Positions 8,638-16,960 are shown, counted from the first letter of the stretch. The stretch: DNA of 64,000 nt from Nonomuraea rubra (GCF_014207985.1 NZ_JACHMI010000001.1:5749001-5813000); one strand, 5' to 3'. The notes: a model not told the origin generated them from the sequence alone. Numbers and translations: made by a program.

Positions 8638-8681
8638 TACTGTGGTGCGCGCCACAACGGCGGATTGAAGGGAAGGTGTCC

Positions 8682-9962
8682 ATGTCCACGACGATGAGCG
8701 GGCAGCCCACGCGAGCGGGACGCGTCACCTTCCTCGTCTCCCTGGCGGTCTTCGCGCAGGAGTCGACCTGGAACCTCTACGACTCGCAGGTGCCGCCGCT
8801 GCTCCGCGAGCACCTCGGCAGCGCCGCGCTCATCGGCCTGCTCATGGGGATGGACAACCTGCTCGGCATCTTCATCCAGCCGTGGATGGGCAACCGGTCG
8901 GACAACACCCGCACGTCGTGGGGGAGACGGATCCCGTACCTCGTCGCCGGGATGCCGCTGGCGGCGCTGCTGTTCCTCGCCATCCCGTACGCCGCGGGCG
9001 CGTTACCCCTGCTGGTCGTGGTGATGTTCGCCTACGCGCTGGTCGCCAACTCGTTCAAGCCCATCGCCGAGTCCCTGCTTCCCGACTTCATCCCGCCGCA
9101 GCGCCGGAGCAGGGCCAACGCGGCGGTCAAGATCGCGTCGAGCCTCACGGTGATGGCCGCGGCGCTGATCAGCATCTTCCTGATCGACGACTTCCCGAGA
9201 CTGTCGTTCGCGATTCCCTCCGTCCTGATGGTGGCGTCCGTGGTCCTGCTCGCCGCGAAGCTGCGGGACAGCCGGTCCCCGGCCTACCGGACGGCACTGG
9301 AGGAGGACCGGCGGCGGCAGGGCACGGCGTCGGCGAACGCGCGGGTGCGGGTCAGGGACGTCGTGCTCGACATCGTGCGCGACCCGGACCGCAGCAGGTT
9401 GTTGCTCATCGTGTCCATCCTCCTGTTCGGCGGTGCGTGGGCCGCCTCCCGGGCGCTCGTCACGCCGTACGGCATGGAGGTGCTGGGCCTGTCCCGCGGC
9501 GAGGCGGGCGGGCTGACCCTGCCCAGCGGGGTGGCCTTCATCGTGGCGGCCTACCCGGTGGCGGTGCTCGCGGAGCGCTTCGGCCGGCTGCGCGTGATGA
9601 TGGCCGGGATGGCGGTGTTCGCGGCCGGCCTGGTGCTCGGCACCGTGATCCAGACGCCCACCGGCGTGGTGGCCGGCCTGTGCGTCGCGGCGGCGGGCGC
9701 GTCCTCGTTCCTGGTCAACGCGGTCGTCGTGCTGTGGAACCTCTCCCCGTCCGACGGAGTGGTGGGGACCTACACCGGGCTCTACACCGTCGGATGGGTG
9801 GGAGGCGGCTTCCTCGGCCCGGCGGTGGTCGGCGGCATGGTCGACCTGACGAGCTGGTCCCTGCTGATGATCCACGTCGCGATCATCGCGGTCGTCGCGG
9901 TGCTGACGGTCGCGCGCGTCAGCGTCCTGCAGCGACGCTCCTCCTCCGGACGTGCGCTGTGA
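8682..9962 (+). CDS. MFS transporter, probable organic-acid or sugar-acid importer
   Basis: A protein of about 426 residues with some 12 membrane helices. The N-terminal part has features of glycoside/sugar symporters of the GPH/SLC45 kind: a conserved D in LMGMDNLLGIFIQPWMG and a loop GNRSDNTRTSWGRRIPY. The purine-rich GAAGGGAAGG (8667-8676) fits the ATG at 8682. A GTG at 8676 is a possible alternative start. It is the first gene of the operon behind the twin operators and overlaps the dehydrogenase gene (GTGA). It presumably imports the acid degraded by the downstream enzymes. Confidence 0.88.
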   Translation: MSTTMSGQPTRAGRVTFLVSLAVFAQESTWNLYDSQVPPLLREHLGSAALIGLLMGMDNLLGIFIQPWMGNRSDNTRTSWGRRIPYLVAGMPLAALLFLAIPYAAGALPLLVVVMFAYALVANSFKPIAESLLPDFIPPQRRSRANAAVKIASSLTVMAAALISIFLIDDFPRLSFAIPSVLMVASVVLLAAKLRDSRSPAYRTALEEDRRRQGTASANARVRVRDVVLDIVRDPDRSRLLLIVSILLFGGAWAASRALVTPYGMEVLGLSRGEAGGLTLPSGVAFIVAAYPVAVLAERFGRLRVMMAGMAVFAAGLVLGTVIQTPTGVVAGLCVAAAGASSFLVNAVVVLWNLSPSDGVVGTYTGLYTVGWVGGGFLGPAVVGGMVDLTSWSLLMIHVAIIAVVAVLTVARVSVLQRRSSSGRAL

Positions 9963-10909
9963 CGGCGGCCCGCGTGCTGATCACCACGGACTACCTCCGC
10001 CCCGGCGACGAGGTCGACGAGTTCCTGAGGCTCTCCGGGCTGGAGACCGACCACCTGCCCATGACCGGCCGGCGCGACCCCGAACAGCTCGTGGCGGCGC
10101 TCGCCGGGATCGACGCCGCGCTGGTGGCCAACGAACCGCTGACAGCCGGCGTCCTCGCCCGCGCGCCGGGGCTCAGGGCCATCGTGCGGACAGGCGTCGG
10201 CTACGACTCGATCGACGTCGCCGCCGCGGCCCGGCTGGGGATCAGCGTGAGCAACCTGCCCGGCATCAACGCCAACGCCGTCGCCGAGTACACCATGGGC
10301 CTGCTGCTCGCGGGCGCCCGCCGTCTCGTGCAGTCCGCACACGGCGTGGCCCAGGGCGCCTGGCCGCGTGCGGACGGACGCGAACTGCGTGGATCGACCC
10401 TCGGGCTCATCGGCTACGGCGCGTCGGCGCGGGCGCTCGTGCCGCTGGCCCGCGCCTTCGGCATGAGCGTGATCTGCTCCACCCGGGTACCGGCGCGGCT
10501 GCGCGACGATCCCTCGGTCGCGTTCGTCGGCCTGCACGAACTGCTCGCCACCGCCGACTACGTCTCGGTGCACACCTCGCTCACGGAACGCACCCGAGGA
10601 CTGCTCGGCGAGGCGGCGTTCGAGCGGATGAAGCCGACCGCGCTGCTGGTCAACACGGCGCGTGGCCCCATCGTCGACGAGGACGCGCTCGTCGCCGCCG
10701 TGCGGGCGGGACAGATCGCGGGCGCCGCACTCGACGTCGTGAGCGAGGAGCCGCTCCCGCCCGGCAGCCCGTTGCGCGGCGTCGAAGGCATCGTCGTCTA
10801 CTCCCACCTGGCCGGGCAGACCGCCGAAGCCCGCGCCGCCGCAGGGCGCCGGGGGGCCGAGGAGCTCGTGGCGGCGCTCGAAGGCCGGGCACGGTTCCGG
10901 GTGAACTGA
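9959..10909 (+). CDS. D-2-hydroxyacid dehydrogenase, NAD(P)-dependent
   Basis: A 316-residue cytoplasmic oxidoreductase of the D-isomer 2-hydroxyacid dehydrogenase family. The Rossmann motif GLIGYGASA near residue 148 is a slight variant of GxGxxG. Catalytic Arg lies in VNTARGPIVDEDAL (about 233), Glu in the segment before it, and the acid/base His in YSHLAGQT (about 281). The GTG start overlaps the MFS stop by three bases. In this operon it would oxidise an imported D-2-hydroxyacid or reduce the matching 2-keto acid. Confidence 0.9.
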   Translation: MTAARVLITTDYLRPGDEVDEFLRLSGLETDHLPMTGRRDPEQLVAALAGIDAALVANEPLTAGVLARAPGLRAIVRTGVGYDSIDVAAAARLGISVSNLPGINANAVAEYTMGLLLAGARRLVQSAHGVAQGAWPRADGRELRGSTLGLIGYGASARALVPLARAFGMSVICSTRVPARLRDDPSVAFVGLHELLATADYVSVHTSLTERTRGLLGEAAFERMKPTALLVNTARGPIVDEDALVAAVRAGQIAGAALDVVSEEPLPPGSPLRGVEGIVVYSHLAGQTAEARAAAGRRGAEELVAALEGRARFRVN

Positions 10910-10928
10910 CACCGAGAGAAAGAGGGAC

Positions 10929-12311
10929 ATGGACAGCCAACCCGTCAAGCCGGTCCGGGTCCTGTCGCCGAGCGGCATGCTCGGCGCGGGCTGGGACCAC
11001 GCGACCATCGAGCGCGGCCTCGCGCTGGGCGCCGACGTCATCAGCATCGACGCCGGATCGACCGACTCCGGCCCCTACTACCTCGGCTCCGCGACCCCGA
11101 AGACGACGGCCAAGGCGGTGGCACGCGACCTGCGCAGCCTGCTGACGGCCGCGGCGGGCGCGGGCATCCCCGTGATCGTGGGCTCCTGCGGCACGAGCGG
11201 GACCGACAGCGGCGTCGACTGGGTCGCCGGCATCGCGGCCGAGGTGATGGCGCAGGAGGGCCTGAACCTGAAGGTCGCCCGGATCTACAGCGAGCAGAAC
11301 GCGGCCCGGTTGAAGGAGCACCTCGACGCGGGCCGGATCCACCCGCTGCCCCCGCTGGGGCCGTTGCACGCCGAGACCCTCGAGAGCTGCACCCACATCG
11401 TCGGCGCGATGGGCCACGAACCGATCGTCGCGGCGCTCCGCGCCGGCGCCCAGGTCGTGCTCGCCGGCCGGGCCACCGACACCGCGGTGGCCGCCGCCTA
11501 CCCGCTCATGAAGGGCCTGCCCGCCGGGCCGGCCTGGCACGCCGCCAAGATCGTCGAGTGCGGCGGCCAGTGCACCGGCAACCCGCGCGCGGGCGGCGTC
11601 CTGGCCACCATCGACGCGGACGGCTTCACCATCGAACCGCTCGACCCCAAGGTGTCGTGCACGCCGATCTCGGTGGCCGCCCACATGCTCTACGAGACCG
11701 CGAACCCGTTCGAGATGCGCGAGCCCGACGGCACCCTCGACGTCCGGGACGCGCGGTACACGGCGGTCGACGACCGGATCGTCCGCGTCGAGGGGTCGAG
11801 GTTCCACGTCGCCGACCAGTACACGATCAAGCTGGAGGGCGCCCGGATCACCGGCTACGAGACCATGTCGTTCACCGCGATCCGGGACCCGCTCATCCTC
11901 GCCGACCTCGACGCCTGGGCGGACCTGATGCGCACGATGATCAAGCACCGGGTGGGCCAGACGCTCGAACTGGCGGACCACGAGTACGCCTTCGACCTGC
12001 GCCTCTACGGCCACAACGCGGTGCTGGGCGACCTCGAGCCCGAGACCGGGCCGCCGCGGGAGGTGGGCGTGATGCTGCTGGTCAACGCGCCCGACCAGGC
12101 CACGGCCACGGCGATCGCCAAGGTCGCCAACCCGCTGATGCTGCACCTGCCGACGCCCGCGATGGACTACCTGCCGAGCCTCGCGTTCGCGTCCTCGCCG
12201 GCCGAGGTCGAGCGCGGCGCGGCGTACGAGTTCGTGCTGAACCACGTCGTCGACTGCGACGACCCGACGAGCCTGTTCCGCATCGAGATGGCAGAGGGCG
12301 CCGATGTCTGA
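10929..12311 (+). CDS. AtuA-like protein (DUF1446 family)
   Basis: A 460-residue protein matching the acyclic terpene utilisation AtuA/DUF1446 family. Visible hallmarks are the N-terminal SPSGMLGAGWD, DAGSTDSGPYYLG, VGSCGTSGTDSGVDW, and the mid-protein CGGQCTGNPRAGG cysteine cluster. The biochemical activity is not established to my knowledge. Members with a DUF4387 partner occur in operons for carboxylic acid catabolism. AGAGAAAGAGGGAC precedes the ATG. The stop overlaps the start of the DUF4387 gene by eight bases, so the two subunits are made together. A role as a lyase/hydratase acting on the hydroxyacid pathway is inference. Confidence 0.85.
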   Translation: MDSQPVKPVRVLSPSGMLGAGWDHATIERGLALGADVISIDAGSTDSGPYYLGSATPKTTAKAVARDLRSLLTAAAGAGIPVIVGSCGTSGTDSGVDWVAGIAAEVMAQEGLNLKVARIYSEQNAARLKEHLDAGRIHPLPPLGPLHAETLESCTHIVGAMGHEPIVAALRAGAQVVLAGRATDTAVAAAYPLMKGLPAGPAWHAAKIVECGGQCTGNPRAGGVLATIDADGFTIEPLDPKVSCTPISVAAHMLYETANPFEMREPDGTLDVRDARYTAVDDRIVRVEGSRFHVADQYTIKLEGARITGYETMSFTAIRDPLILADLDAWADLMRTMIKHRVGQTLELADHEYAFDLRLYGHNAVLGDLEPETGPPREVGVMLLVNAPDQATATAIAKVANPLMLHLPTPAMDYLPSLAFASSPAEVERGAAYEFVLNHVVDCDDPTSLFRIEMAEGADV

Positions 12312-12639
12312 GACCACCCTGGCGGATCTCGCCCACGAGGTCCGGTCCAAGAACGCTGGCCCGTTCTGGGTCACCATGGAGCTCTTCATGCGCGACGCCG
12401 ACGGCTACCGGATCGCCGCGGACGAGTCCTTCCTGAACGAGCGGGTGATCGCCGGGCTCTACCGGGTCGAGGAGAGCACGGTCCAGATCTTCCGGATCCC
12501 GTCGCTGAACGTCGTGAAGATCTCCTTTCCGCGTCCCATCAGCCAGGGCTCGCTCCGGGACCGCGACATGCACGCCGGCCAGCACCACGTCCCGCTCGCG
12601 CGCCTGCCGGTCGGGCGCCCGTCAGGCCGTGATCGCTGA
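12304..12639 (+). CDS. DUF4387 protein, partner of the AtuA-like protein
   Basis: A 111-residue protein that fits the DUF4387 pattern: HEVRSKNAGPFWVTMELFM near the N terminus, a central VIAGLYRVEE, and the C-terminal FPRPISQGSLRDRDMHAGQHHVPL. Its start lies inside the end of the AtuA-like gene, which signals a tight stoichiometric pair. The activity of DUF4387 alone is unknown. It often appears as the small subunit or a fused tail of AtuA-like proteins. This is the last gene of the operon. Confidence 0.85.
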   Translation: MSETTLADLAHEVRSKNAGPFWVTMELFMRDADGYRIAADESFLNERVIAGLYRVEESTVQIFRIPSLNVVKISFPRPISQGSLRDRDMHAGQHHVPLARLPVGRPSGRDR

Positions 12640-12734
12640 CGACCCCGGCGGGTGTCCTTGCCGGTGCGGCGTACGCCGCGCACCCGCCCGCCCTGCCGGA
12701 CGCCGCATCGGCGCCAGACTTCGCGGGACGGGAT

Positions 12735-13286
12735 TCAGAGCCAGCCGGCATCGCGGGAGATGCGGATCGCGTCGATGCGGTTGCGGGCCCCCACCTTGCT
12801 GATCGCGTTCGACAGGTAGTTGCGTACGGTGGCGTGCGACAGCGAGAGATCGCTGGCCATCTGGGCGACGCGGTTGCCCGTGGCGGCGGCGCGCGGGACC
12901 TCGGTCTCGCGTGGGGTGAGCGGGCTGCTGCCGGTTTCCAGGGCGGCGGCGACGAACTTCTTGCGGGACTCGGTGCTCAGCGGCATCCCGTGGCTCTCCA
13001 TGAACGCGATCTGCTCCGGCGCCGTGGCGGTCATCGTGTAGACGAGATCGCCGCCGGGCCGCAGGTCGAGCTTGCCGACCTCGACGGTGAAGCCGTCCGG
13101 TGACCACCAGGAGGCGATGCCCCCGGGGGTGGTCCACAACTGCCAGACGTGCTCGGCGGTGGTCGGGTAGGTGCGCGTGATCCGCACGCTCGCGTGGGCC
13201 GGGTCATGGTTGGCTCCCTGTCGAGTGGGTGAGTGAGATCCAACCCTGCACCTCTGGCGGCCAGGACAAACAGATACAGATGTCAC
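12735..13286 (-). pseudogene. Chimera of an SRPBCC (AHSA1-like) N-terminal half and a LuxR-type HTH tail
   Basis: One open frame joins two unrelated pieces. The first (about 13200-12950) is the start of an AHSA1/SRPBCC protein (RITRTYPTTAEHVWQLWTT, PDGFTVEVGKLDLRPGGDL) that stops at about half its normal length. The second (about 12930-12735) is the C-terminal LuxR/DesR-type DNA-binding domain (LTPRE...ATVRNYLSNAISKVGARNR). The usual Leu after TPREtEV is Pro. No good start codon or RBS serves the SRPBCC half, because the ATG near 13211 is out of frame. I read this as a deletion scar rather than a working fusion. Confidence 0.55.
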
Positions 13287-13372
13287 ATGGAGCCCCGTGT
13301 GTTTCGCGGGGACAGGCCGGAACAGCGGTGGCCGAGGCCGGTGGCCGCTCCGGTGATGAGGACGGTGGCCAC
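13283..13372 (-). pseudogene. N-terminal fragment of a short-chain dehydrogenase
   Basis: A GTG at 13372 with GGAGGGA upstream starts MATVLITGAATGLGH, the unmistakable nucleotide-binding start of an SDR. The homology ends after about 16 residues and the frame closes at 13283. The SRPBCC-LuxR chimera begins right after, so one rearrangement probably removed the body of this gene. Confidence 0.5.
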
Positions 13373-13410
13373 GGTGTGCTCCCTCCGTTCGGAGGAAGGG
13401 CGGTGGCGGG

Positions 13411-14598
13411 TCAGGAGGCGGGGCGGACGAGCTCGACGCGCAGGATCCGGTCGTCGCCGGGGCGGGCGGCGGTGCCGCCCCACGTCGCTCCGTCGGTGTT
13501 GGAGGTCGTGATCCACAGTGAGCCGTCGGGTGCCGGCTCCACCGTGCGAATCCGTCCGTAACGTTCGAAGAAGTACGCGACCGGGTCGCCGTCCGCCTGC
13601 GGACCGTTGACGGGCAGGCGCCAGAGCCGCTGCCCGCCGAGCGCCCCCATCCAGACCGCCCCGCCCGCGACGGCGATGCCGGACGGCGAGGCGTCGTCGG
13701 GATGGACGGTGAAGAGCGGGCGCTCGCCGTGCGCGCCGTTGCGGCCTTCGGACTCGGGCCAGCCGTAGTCGCGTCCCGGGCGCAGGACGTTCAGCTCGTC
13801 CCAGGCGCGGTGGCCGAGCTCGGATGCGTAGGCGGTGCCGTCCGGGCCGAACGCGATGCCCTGCACGTTGCGATGGCCGCTGGAGTAGATGGCGGTTCCC
13901 GAGGGGTTGTCCGCCGGGATGGATCCGTCGGGGCGGATCCGCAGGATCTTGCCGTTCAGCGACCTGTCGTCGGCCGCGTTCTCGGGCGAGAAGGCGTCAC
14001 CGGTGCCGATCCAGAGGTTGCCGTCCGGCCCGAAGCGCAGGCGCCCGCCGTGGTGGCGGTCGGCGGTCTCGATCCCTTCCAGGACGACCCGGTCCTGGCG
14101 CAGGGAACGCAGATCGGCGGCCAGGCGCAGCGCCACGACGCGGTTGGTGGGCGAGGCCGACACGTATGCGTAGATGGTGCGGTCCCGGTCGAACGACGGT
14201 GACGCGGCCAGCCCGAGCAGGCCGCCCTCGGCGCTCACCTCGACGCCGGGAACCGTGCCGACCGGCACGGGGTCACCGCCCTGCGGGATGTGCACGATCC
14301 GCGCCGACGACCGCTCGGACACCAGCGCCGAGCCGTCCGGGAGGAACGCCAGGCCCCACGGCATGGCCAAACCGCGGGCGATCTCGGTGACCTCCCCGGG
14401 GACCAGGCCACGCGTCACCTGGGCAGCGCTGCTCTGTGACGCGCTGCTCTGTGACGCGCTGTTCTGTGACGCGCTGTTCTGTGACGCGGGGTCTTGTGAC
14501 GCGCGGGGCTCCGGTGGCGCGCACCCCGGCAGCGAGACCAGGACGCCGAGGGCGGCGGCGACACCGAGGCGGCGGCCGGTACAGGAGCTGAGAAGCAT
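13411..14598 (-). CDS. PQQ-dependent sugar dehydrogenase (glucose/sorbosone dehydrogenase family) lipoprotein
   Basis: A 395-residue exported beta-propeller protein. The N terminus is a lipoprotein signal ending LPGC near residue 26. A low-complexity Ser/Ala/Gln linker of about 30 residues follows. The propeller has the family motifs [52 protein letters not shown] and [13 protein letters not shown]. It probably oxidises an aldose or related sugar at the outer membrane face with PQQ, if PQQ is available. ATG at 14598 has AAGGGA ten bases upstream. The gene ends upstream of the SDR fragment and appears monocistronic. Confidence 0.88.
   Translation of the reverse strand: MLLSSCTGRRLGVAAALGVLVSLPGCAPPEPRASQDPASQNSASQNSASQSSASQSSAAQVTRGLVPGEVTEIARGLAMPWGLAFLPDGSALVSERSSARIVHIPQGGDPVPVGTVPGVEVSAEGGLLGLAASPSFDRDRTIYAYVSASPTNRVVALRLAADLRSLRQDRVVLEGIETADRHHGGRLRFGPDGNLWIGTGDAFSPENAADDRSLNGKILRIRPDGSIPADNPSGTAIYSSGHRNVQGIAFGPDGTAYASELGHRAWDELNVLRPGRDYGWPESEGRNGAHGERPLFTVHPDDASPSGIAVAGGAVWMGALGGQRLWRLPVNGPQADGDPVAYFFERYGRIRTVEPAPDGSLWITTSNTDGATWGGTAARPGDDRILRVELVRPAS
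14426..14500. repeat. Five tandem 15-bp units encoding the lipoprotein linker
   Basis: Five in-frame units of the form GCGCTG(C/T)TCTGTGAC occupy 14426-14500. The first four differ only at one base and the fifth has diverged (starts GCGGGGTCT). Read on the minus strand they encode the [10 protein letters not shown] repeats between the lipobox and the propeller. Such an array can expand or contract in multiples of five residues. Confidence 0.85.
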
Positions 14599-14741
14599 GG
14601 CTGATCTGTCCCTTCATGGTGTTCGGGCGCGCCGGGCGAGGAACGGCTCGACGTCCCCGGTTCGTGCCGCTACCTGGCGAATCGGTGCTGCAACCGCCGG
14701 CAGGACGAGCCTGTCGTCCAGTACGGGCGTCGTAGGCGAGG

Positions 14742-15476
14742 TCATGCGGCCGCGCCGTTGGCGAAGACGGTCTGGCCGTTGACCCAGCGGCCGGGGCCGG
14801 CCAGGAAGGTGACGAGCTCCGCGATGTCCTGCGGGGTGCCGAGACGGTTCATCGGGCTCAGACCGGCGATCCGGTCGATGAGTTGCTGCGACTTGCCGTC
14901 GAAGAACAGCTCCGTGGCCGTCGGGCCCGGCGCCACCGCGTTGACCGTGATGTCGCGCTCGCCCAGTTCCTTGGCGAGGATCGGGACGAGGGCCTCCACC
15001 GCCCCCTTGCTCGCGGCGTACGCGCCGTAGGCCGGCAGGTGCAGGCGGGTGACGCTGGTGGAGAAGGCGACGATGGCGCCACCCGGCCGGATGCGGCGCG
15101 CGGCCACCTTGGCCACGACGAACGTGCCCCGTACGTTGACGCGCAACTGCCGGTCCAGCTCGGTCAGGTCCAGCTCGCGGATCGGCCGCAGCGCCATCAC
15201 ACCTGCCGCGTTCACCACGACGTCCACGGGCCCGAGGCGCTGCTCGACGGCGTCGAACGCGGCGGCGACCTCGCCCTCGTCGGCCACGTCGGCCCGCAGC
15301 GCGATCCCTCGGGCGCCGGCCGCCTCGATCTCGCCGACGGCGGCGTCCGCCTCCTTGGCGTTGGACGCGTACACGACGGCGACGTCCTGCCCTGCGGCGG
15401 CGAGCCGGGAGGCGACGGCGCGGCCGATTCCCCGCGAGCCTCCGGTAACGATGGCGATGCGCGATGCGGTACTCAT
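14742..15476 (-). CDS. SDR-family oxidoreductase
   Basis: A 244-residue classical short-chain dehydrogenase. The cofactor motif is TGGSRGIGRA (about residues 11-20), followed by NAAG near 89 and catalytic Ser (FSTSV), Tyr (YAASKGA) and Lys. The late APGPTATELF is the usual loop after the active site. The substrate is unknown. Directly upstream are two inverted repeats of the half-site TGTTAGC/GCTAACA. The regulator that reads them appears to be missing or truncated. Confidence 0.9.
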   Translation of the reverse strand: MSTASRIAIVTGGSRGIGRAVASRLAAAGQDVAVVYASNAKEADAAVGEIEAAGARGIALRADVADEGEVAAAFDAVEQRLGPVDVVVNAAGVMALRPIRELDLTELDRQLRVNVRGTFVVAKVAARRIRPGGAIVAFSTSVTRLHLPAYGAYAASKGAVEALVPILAKELGERDITVNAVAPGPTATELFFDGKSQQLIDRIAGLSPMNRLGTPQDIAELVTFLAGPGRWVNGQTVFANGAAA

Positions 15477-15496
15477 GAACTTCCTCCACGACTGCT

Positions 15497-15551
15497 TGCT
15501 AACAGCCTTACGTTAGCATTGGAAATACAACGCTAACAAGGATCTGTTAGC
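15497..15551. promoter_or_regulatory. Two GCTAAC/GTTAGC inverted-repeat operators upstream of the SDR gene
   Basis: TGCTAAC (15497-15503) pairs with GTTAGCA (15512-15518), separated by 8 bases. A second pair, GCTAACA (15532-15538) with TGTTAGC (15545-15551), is separated by 6. The region is AT-richer than its surroundings and must contain the SDR promoter. The same half-sites recur at 27022-27054 in front of the molybdenum hydroxylase operon. Confidence 0.7.
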
Positions 15552-15571
15552 AGCAGTGTGGAGGTGACCCG

Positions 15572-15700
15572 ATGGAGGACATGCCGCGCAGCCGGGAGTC
15601 CGTCCCGGCCGGCCGCGTGTTTGCGCGCCGCCGGGGTGCCGTCAGACCACTCGGGAGACCAGCCCGGTGTCGAGGGAGTAGTAGGCGCCCACGATCTTGA
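15572..15700 (+). pseudogene. Short ORF after the GTTAGC operators, possibly the truncated regulator gene
   Basis: An ATG at 15572 follows a near-perfect Shine-Dalgarno GGAGGTGA at 15560-15567 and opens MEDMPRSRESV, like the start of a TetR-type regulator. After about 15 residues it turns Arg-rich and ends at 15700 inside the 3' end of the antisense carbonic anhydrase gene. It may be the cut-off divergent repressor of the SDR gene, or a genuine 42-residue peptide. The evidence is the RBS and the position only. Confidence 0.3.
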
Positions 15701-16331
15701 GCCGGCCACGGGCGATGCGGGGGCCGAGCAGCTTGCCGTCCTTCAACTCGGCCACGGTACGCCTGGTGTGGATCCTGATCATCCTGTCCACGTCGCCGCG
15801 GGCGCTCTTGTAGGCGGGGCGCAGGTCCTCGACGATGCGCTGGAGATCGCCGGGGAGCCTGGTGCCCTCGCTCAGCGCGTGCGCGGCGGCCGTCACCGCT
15901 CCGCAGCGCTGGTGACCGAGTACCACGATCAAGGGGGTGCCGAGCTCGACCGGTCCGTACTCGATGGCTCCCGACACGAGCGGGTCGATCGTCTGGGCGG
16001 CGCTCCGCACGCTGAACAGGTCCCCGAGCCCGGCGTCGAAGATGAGTTCCGGTCCTACCCGGGAGTCGATGCAGGAGACGACCACCGCGTACGGGTCCTG
16101 CTTCTGCGCGACCTCGGCCCGTCTGGCCTGGTCCTGGTGGGGGTGGGCGGCGGCGCCGGCGGCCCAGCGCCGGTTGCCTTCCCTGAGCTTGGCCCAGGCC
16201 TCGTCGGGGGCGGCGGGGCGGCGGGCGTCCCGCGTCCGGCCGTGTGCCGCCCCGCCGTCTAAGAGCAGCCCTCCGGCCGCCAGGCCGGTGGCGCCCAACA
16301 TGGTACGGCGACTGTAGATCTTGTTCGGCAT
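15642..16331 (-). CDS. Beta-carbonic anhydrase with a Tat signal
   Basis: A 229-residue protein. The N terminus carries a twin-arginine signal (SRRTMLGATGLAAGGLLL, residues 7-24), so the enzyme is exported folded. The beta-class zinc site is complete: Cys87-Ile-Asp89-Ser-Arg91, His140 and Cys143 (GHQRCGAV). It should interconvert CO2 and bicarbonate outside the membrane. ATG at 16331 is the only start that gives the Tat signal. A small inverted repeat overlaps the start region. Most cytoplasmic homologues lack the signal, but exported ones are known in actinobacteria. Confidence 0.9.
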   Translation of the reverse strand: MPNKIYSRRTMLGATGLAAGGLLLDGGAAHGRTRDARRPAAPDEAWAKLREGNRRWAAGAAAHPHQDQARRAEVAQKQDPYAVVVSCIDSRVGPELIFDAGLGDLFSVRSAAQTIDPLVSGAIEYGPVELGTPLIVVLGHQRCGAVTAAAHALSEGTRLPGDLQRIVEDLRPAYKSARGDVDRMIRIHTRRTVAELKDGKLLGPRIARGRLKIVGAYYSLDTGLVSRVV

Positions 16332-16341
16332 GTATGCAGTA

Positions 16342-16355
16342 TGCAGTATTCTGCA
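16342..16355. promoter_or_regulatory. Inverted repeat just upstream of the carbonic anhydrase start
   Basis: TGCAG-TATT-CTGCA (16342-16355) lies about 10 bases upstream of the ATG at 16331. It is preceded by another ATGCAG copy in direct orientation (16334-16339). The position suits an operator that blocks transcription or initiation of the carbonic anhydrase gene. Confidence 0.4.
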
Positions 16356-16411
16356 GATCTGACAAGCGCCTGCTTCACCCGTCAGCCGGGCGGTTAGCTG
16401 CCAACCGCTCG

Positions 16412-16960
16412 CTACCGTCGCCCGCCGAACTCCCAATCGTGGACCTCGATGTCGGCGTACCGGTCCAGGGTCAGGACGGCCCGTGCCGCATCCGGGTCCG
16501 GCGCCCGCACCAGCACCGCCGTACCCAGCCAGGTGCCGCCGTCGTCGGACAGCAGCGGCCCGTACGCGATCAGCTCGTCCCCGTCGGGCGGCGGGACCAG
16601 GTCGGCGGCCTGCCCGGAGCCGAGGCCCAGCACCAGATAACGATGGCCGCCGTCCCTGCCGCCGGGGAAATCCCACATGGTGCGCCCCAGCGTGTTGCGC
16701 CATCGGCGCAACACGACGTCCCGGTACACACCGGCCTGATAGTTGGGCTCGTCGAAGACGAACGCCCGCGCACTGGCCAGATCGGGCAGGTCGACGATGT
16801 GCACGCTGCCGGTGGCCGTGTCGCCACCGCGGACGAAGGTCGGGCCACGGGCGATCAGCTCCGCCGCGTACCGGTCCATGTAGGACCAGTGCTCTTCCAG
16901 CAGCTCGTCACGCAACTTCGCGGAACCAGGACGATCGCGGTGATAACAGAAGAACTCCAT
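16412..16960 (-). CDS. YCII-related domain protein (duplicated domain)
   Basis: A 182-residue cytoplasmic protein containing two YCII-like alpha/beta units: residues 1-85 (FFCYHRDRPGSAKLRDELLEEHWSYMDRYAAELIARGP) and residues about 105-180 (LIAYGPLLSDDGGTWLGTAVLVRAPDPDAARAVL). The repeated layout is helix, ARGP/AYGP, then a short strand and acidic end. The active-site-type His in EEHW is present only in the first unit. YCII proteins are small enzymes or ligand-binding proteins of mostly unknown substrate. It stands alone between the carbonic anhydrase and the membrane protein gene. Confidence 0.8.
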   Translation of the reverse strand: MEFFCYHRDRPGSAKLRDELLEEHWSYMDRYAAELIARGPTFVRGGDTATGSVHIVDLPDLASARAFVFDEPNYQAGVYRDVVLRRWRNTLGRTMWDFPGGRDGGHRYLVLGLGSGQAADLVPPPDGDELIAYGPLLSDDGGTWLGTAVLVRAPDPDAARAVLTLDRYADIEVHDWEFGGRR

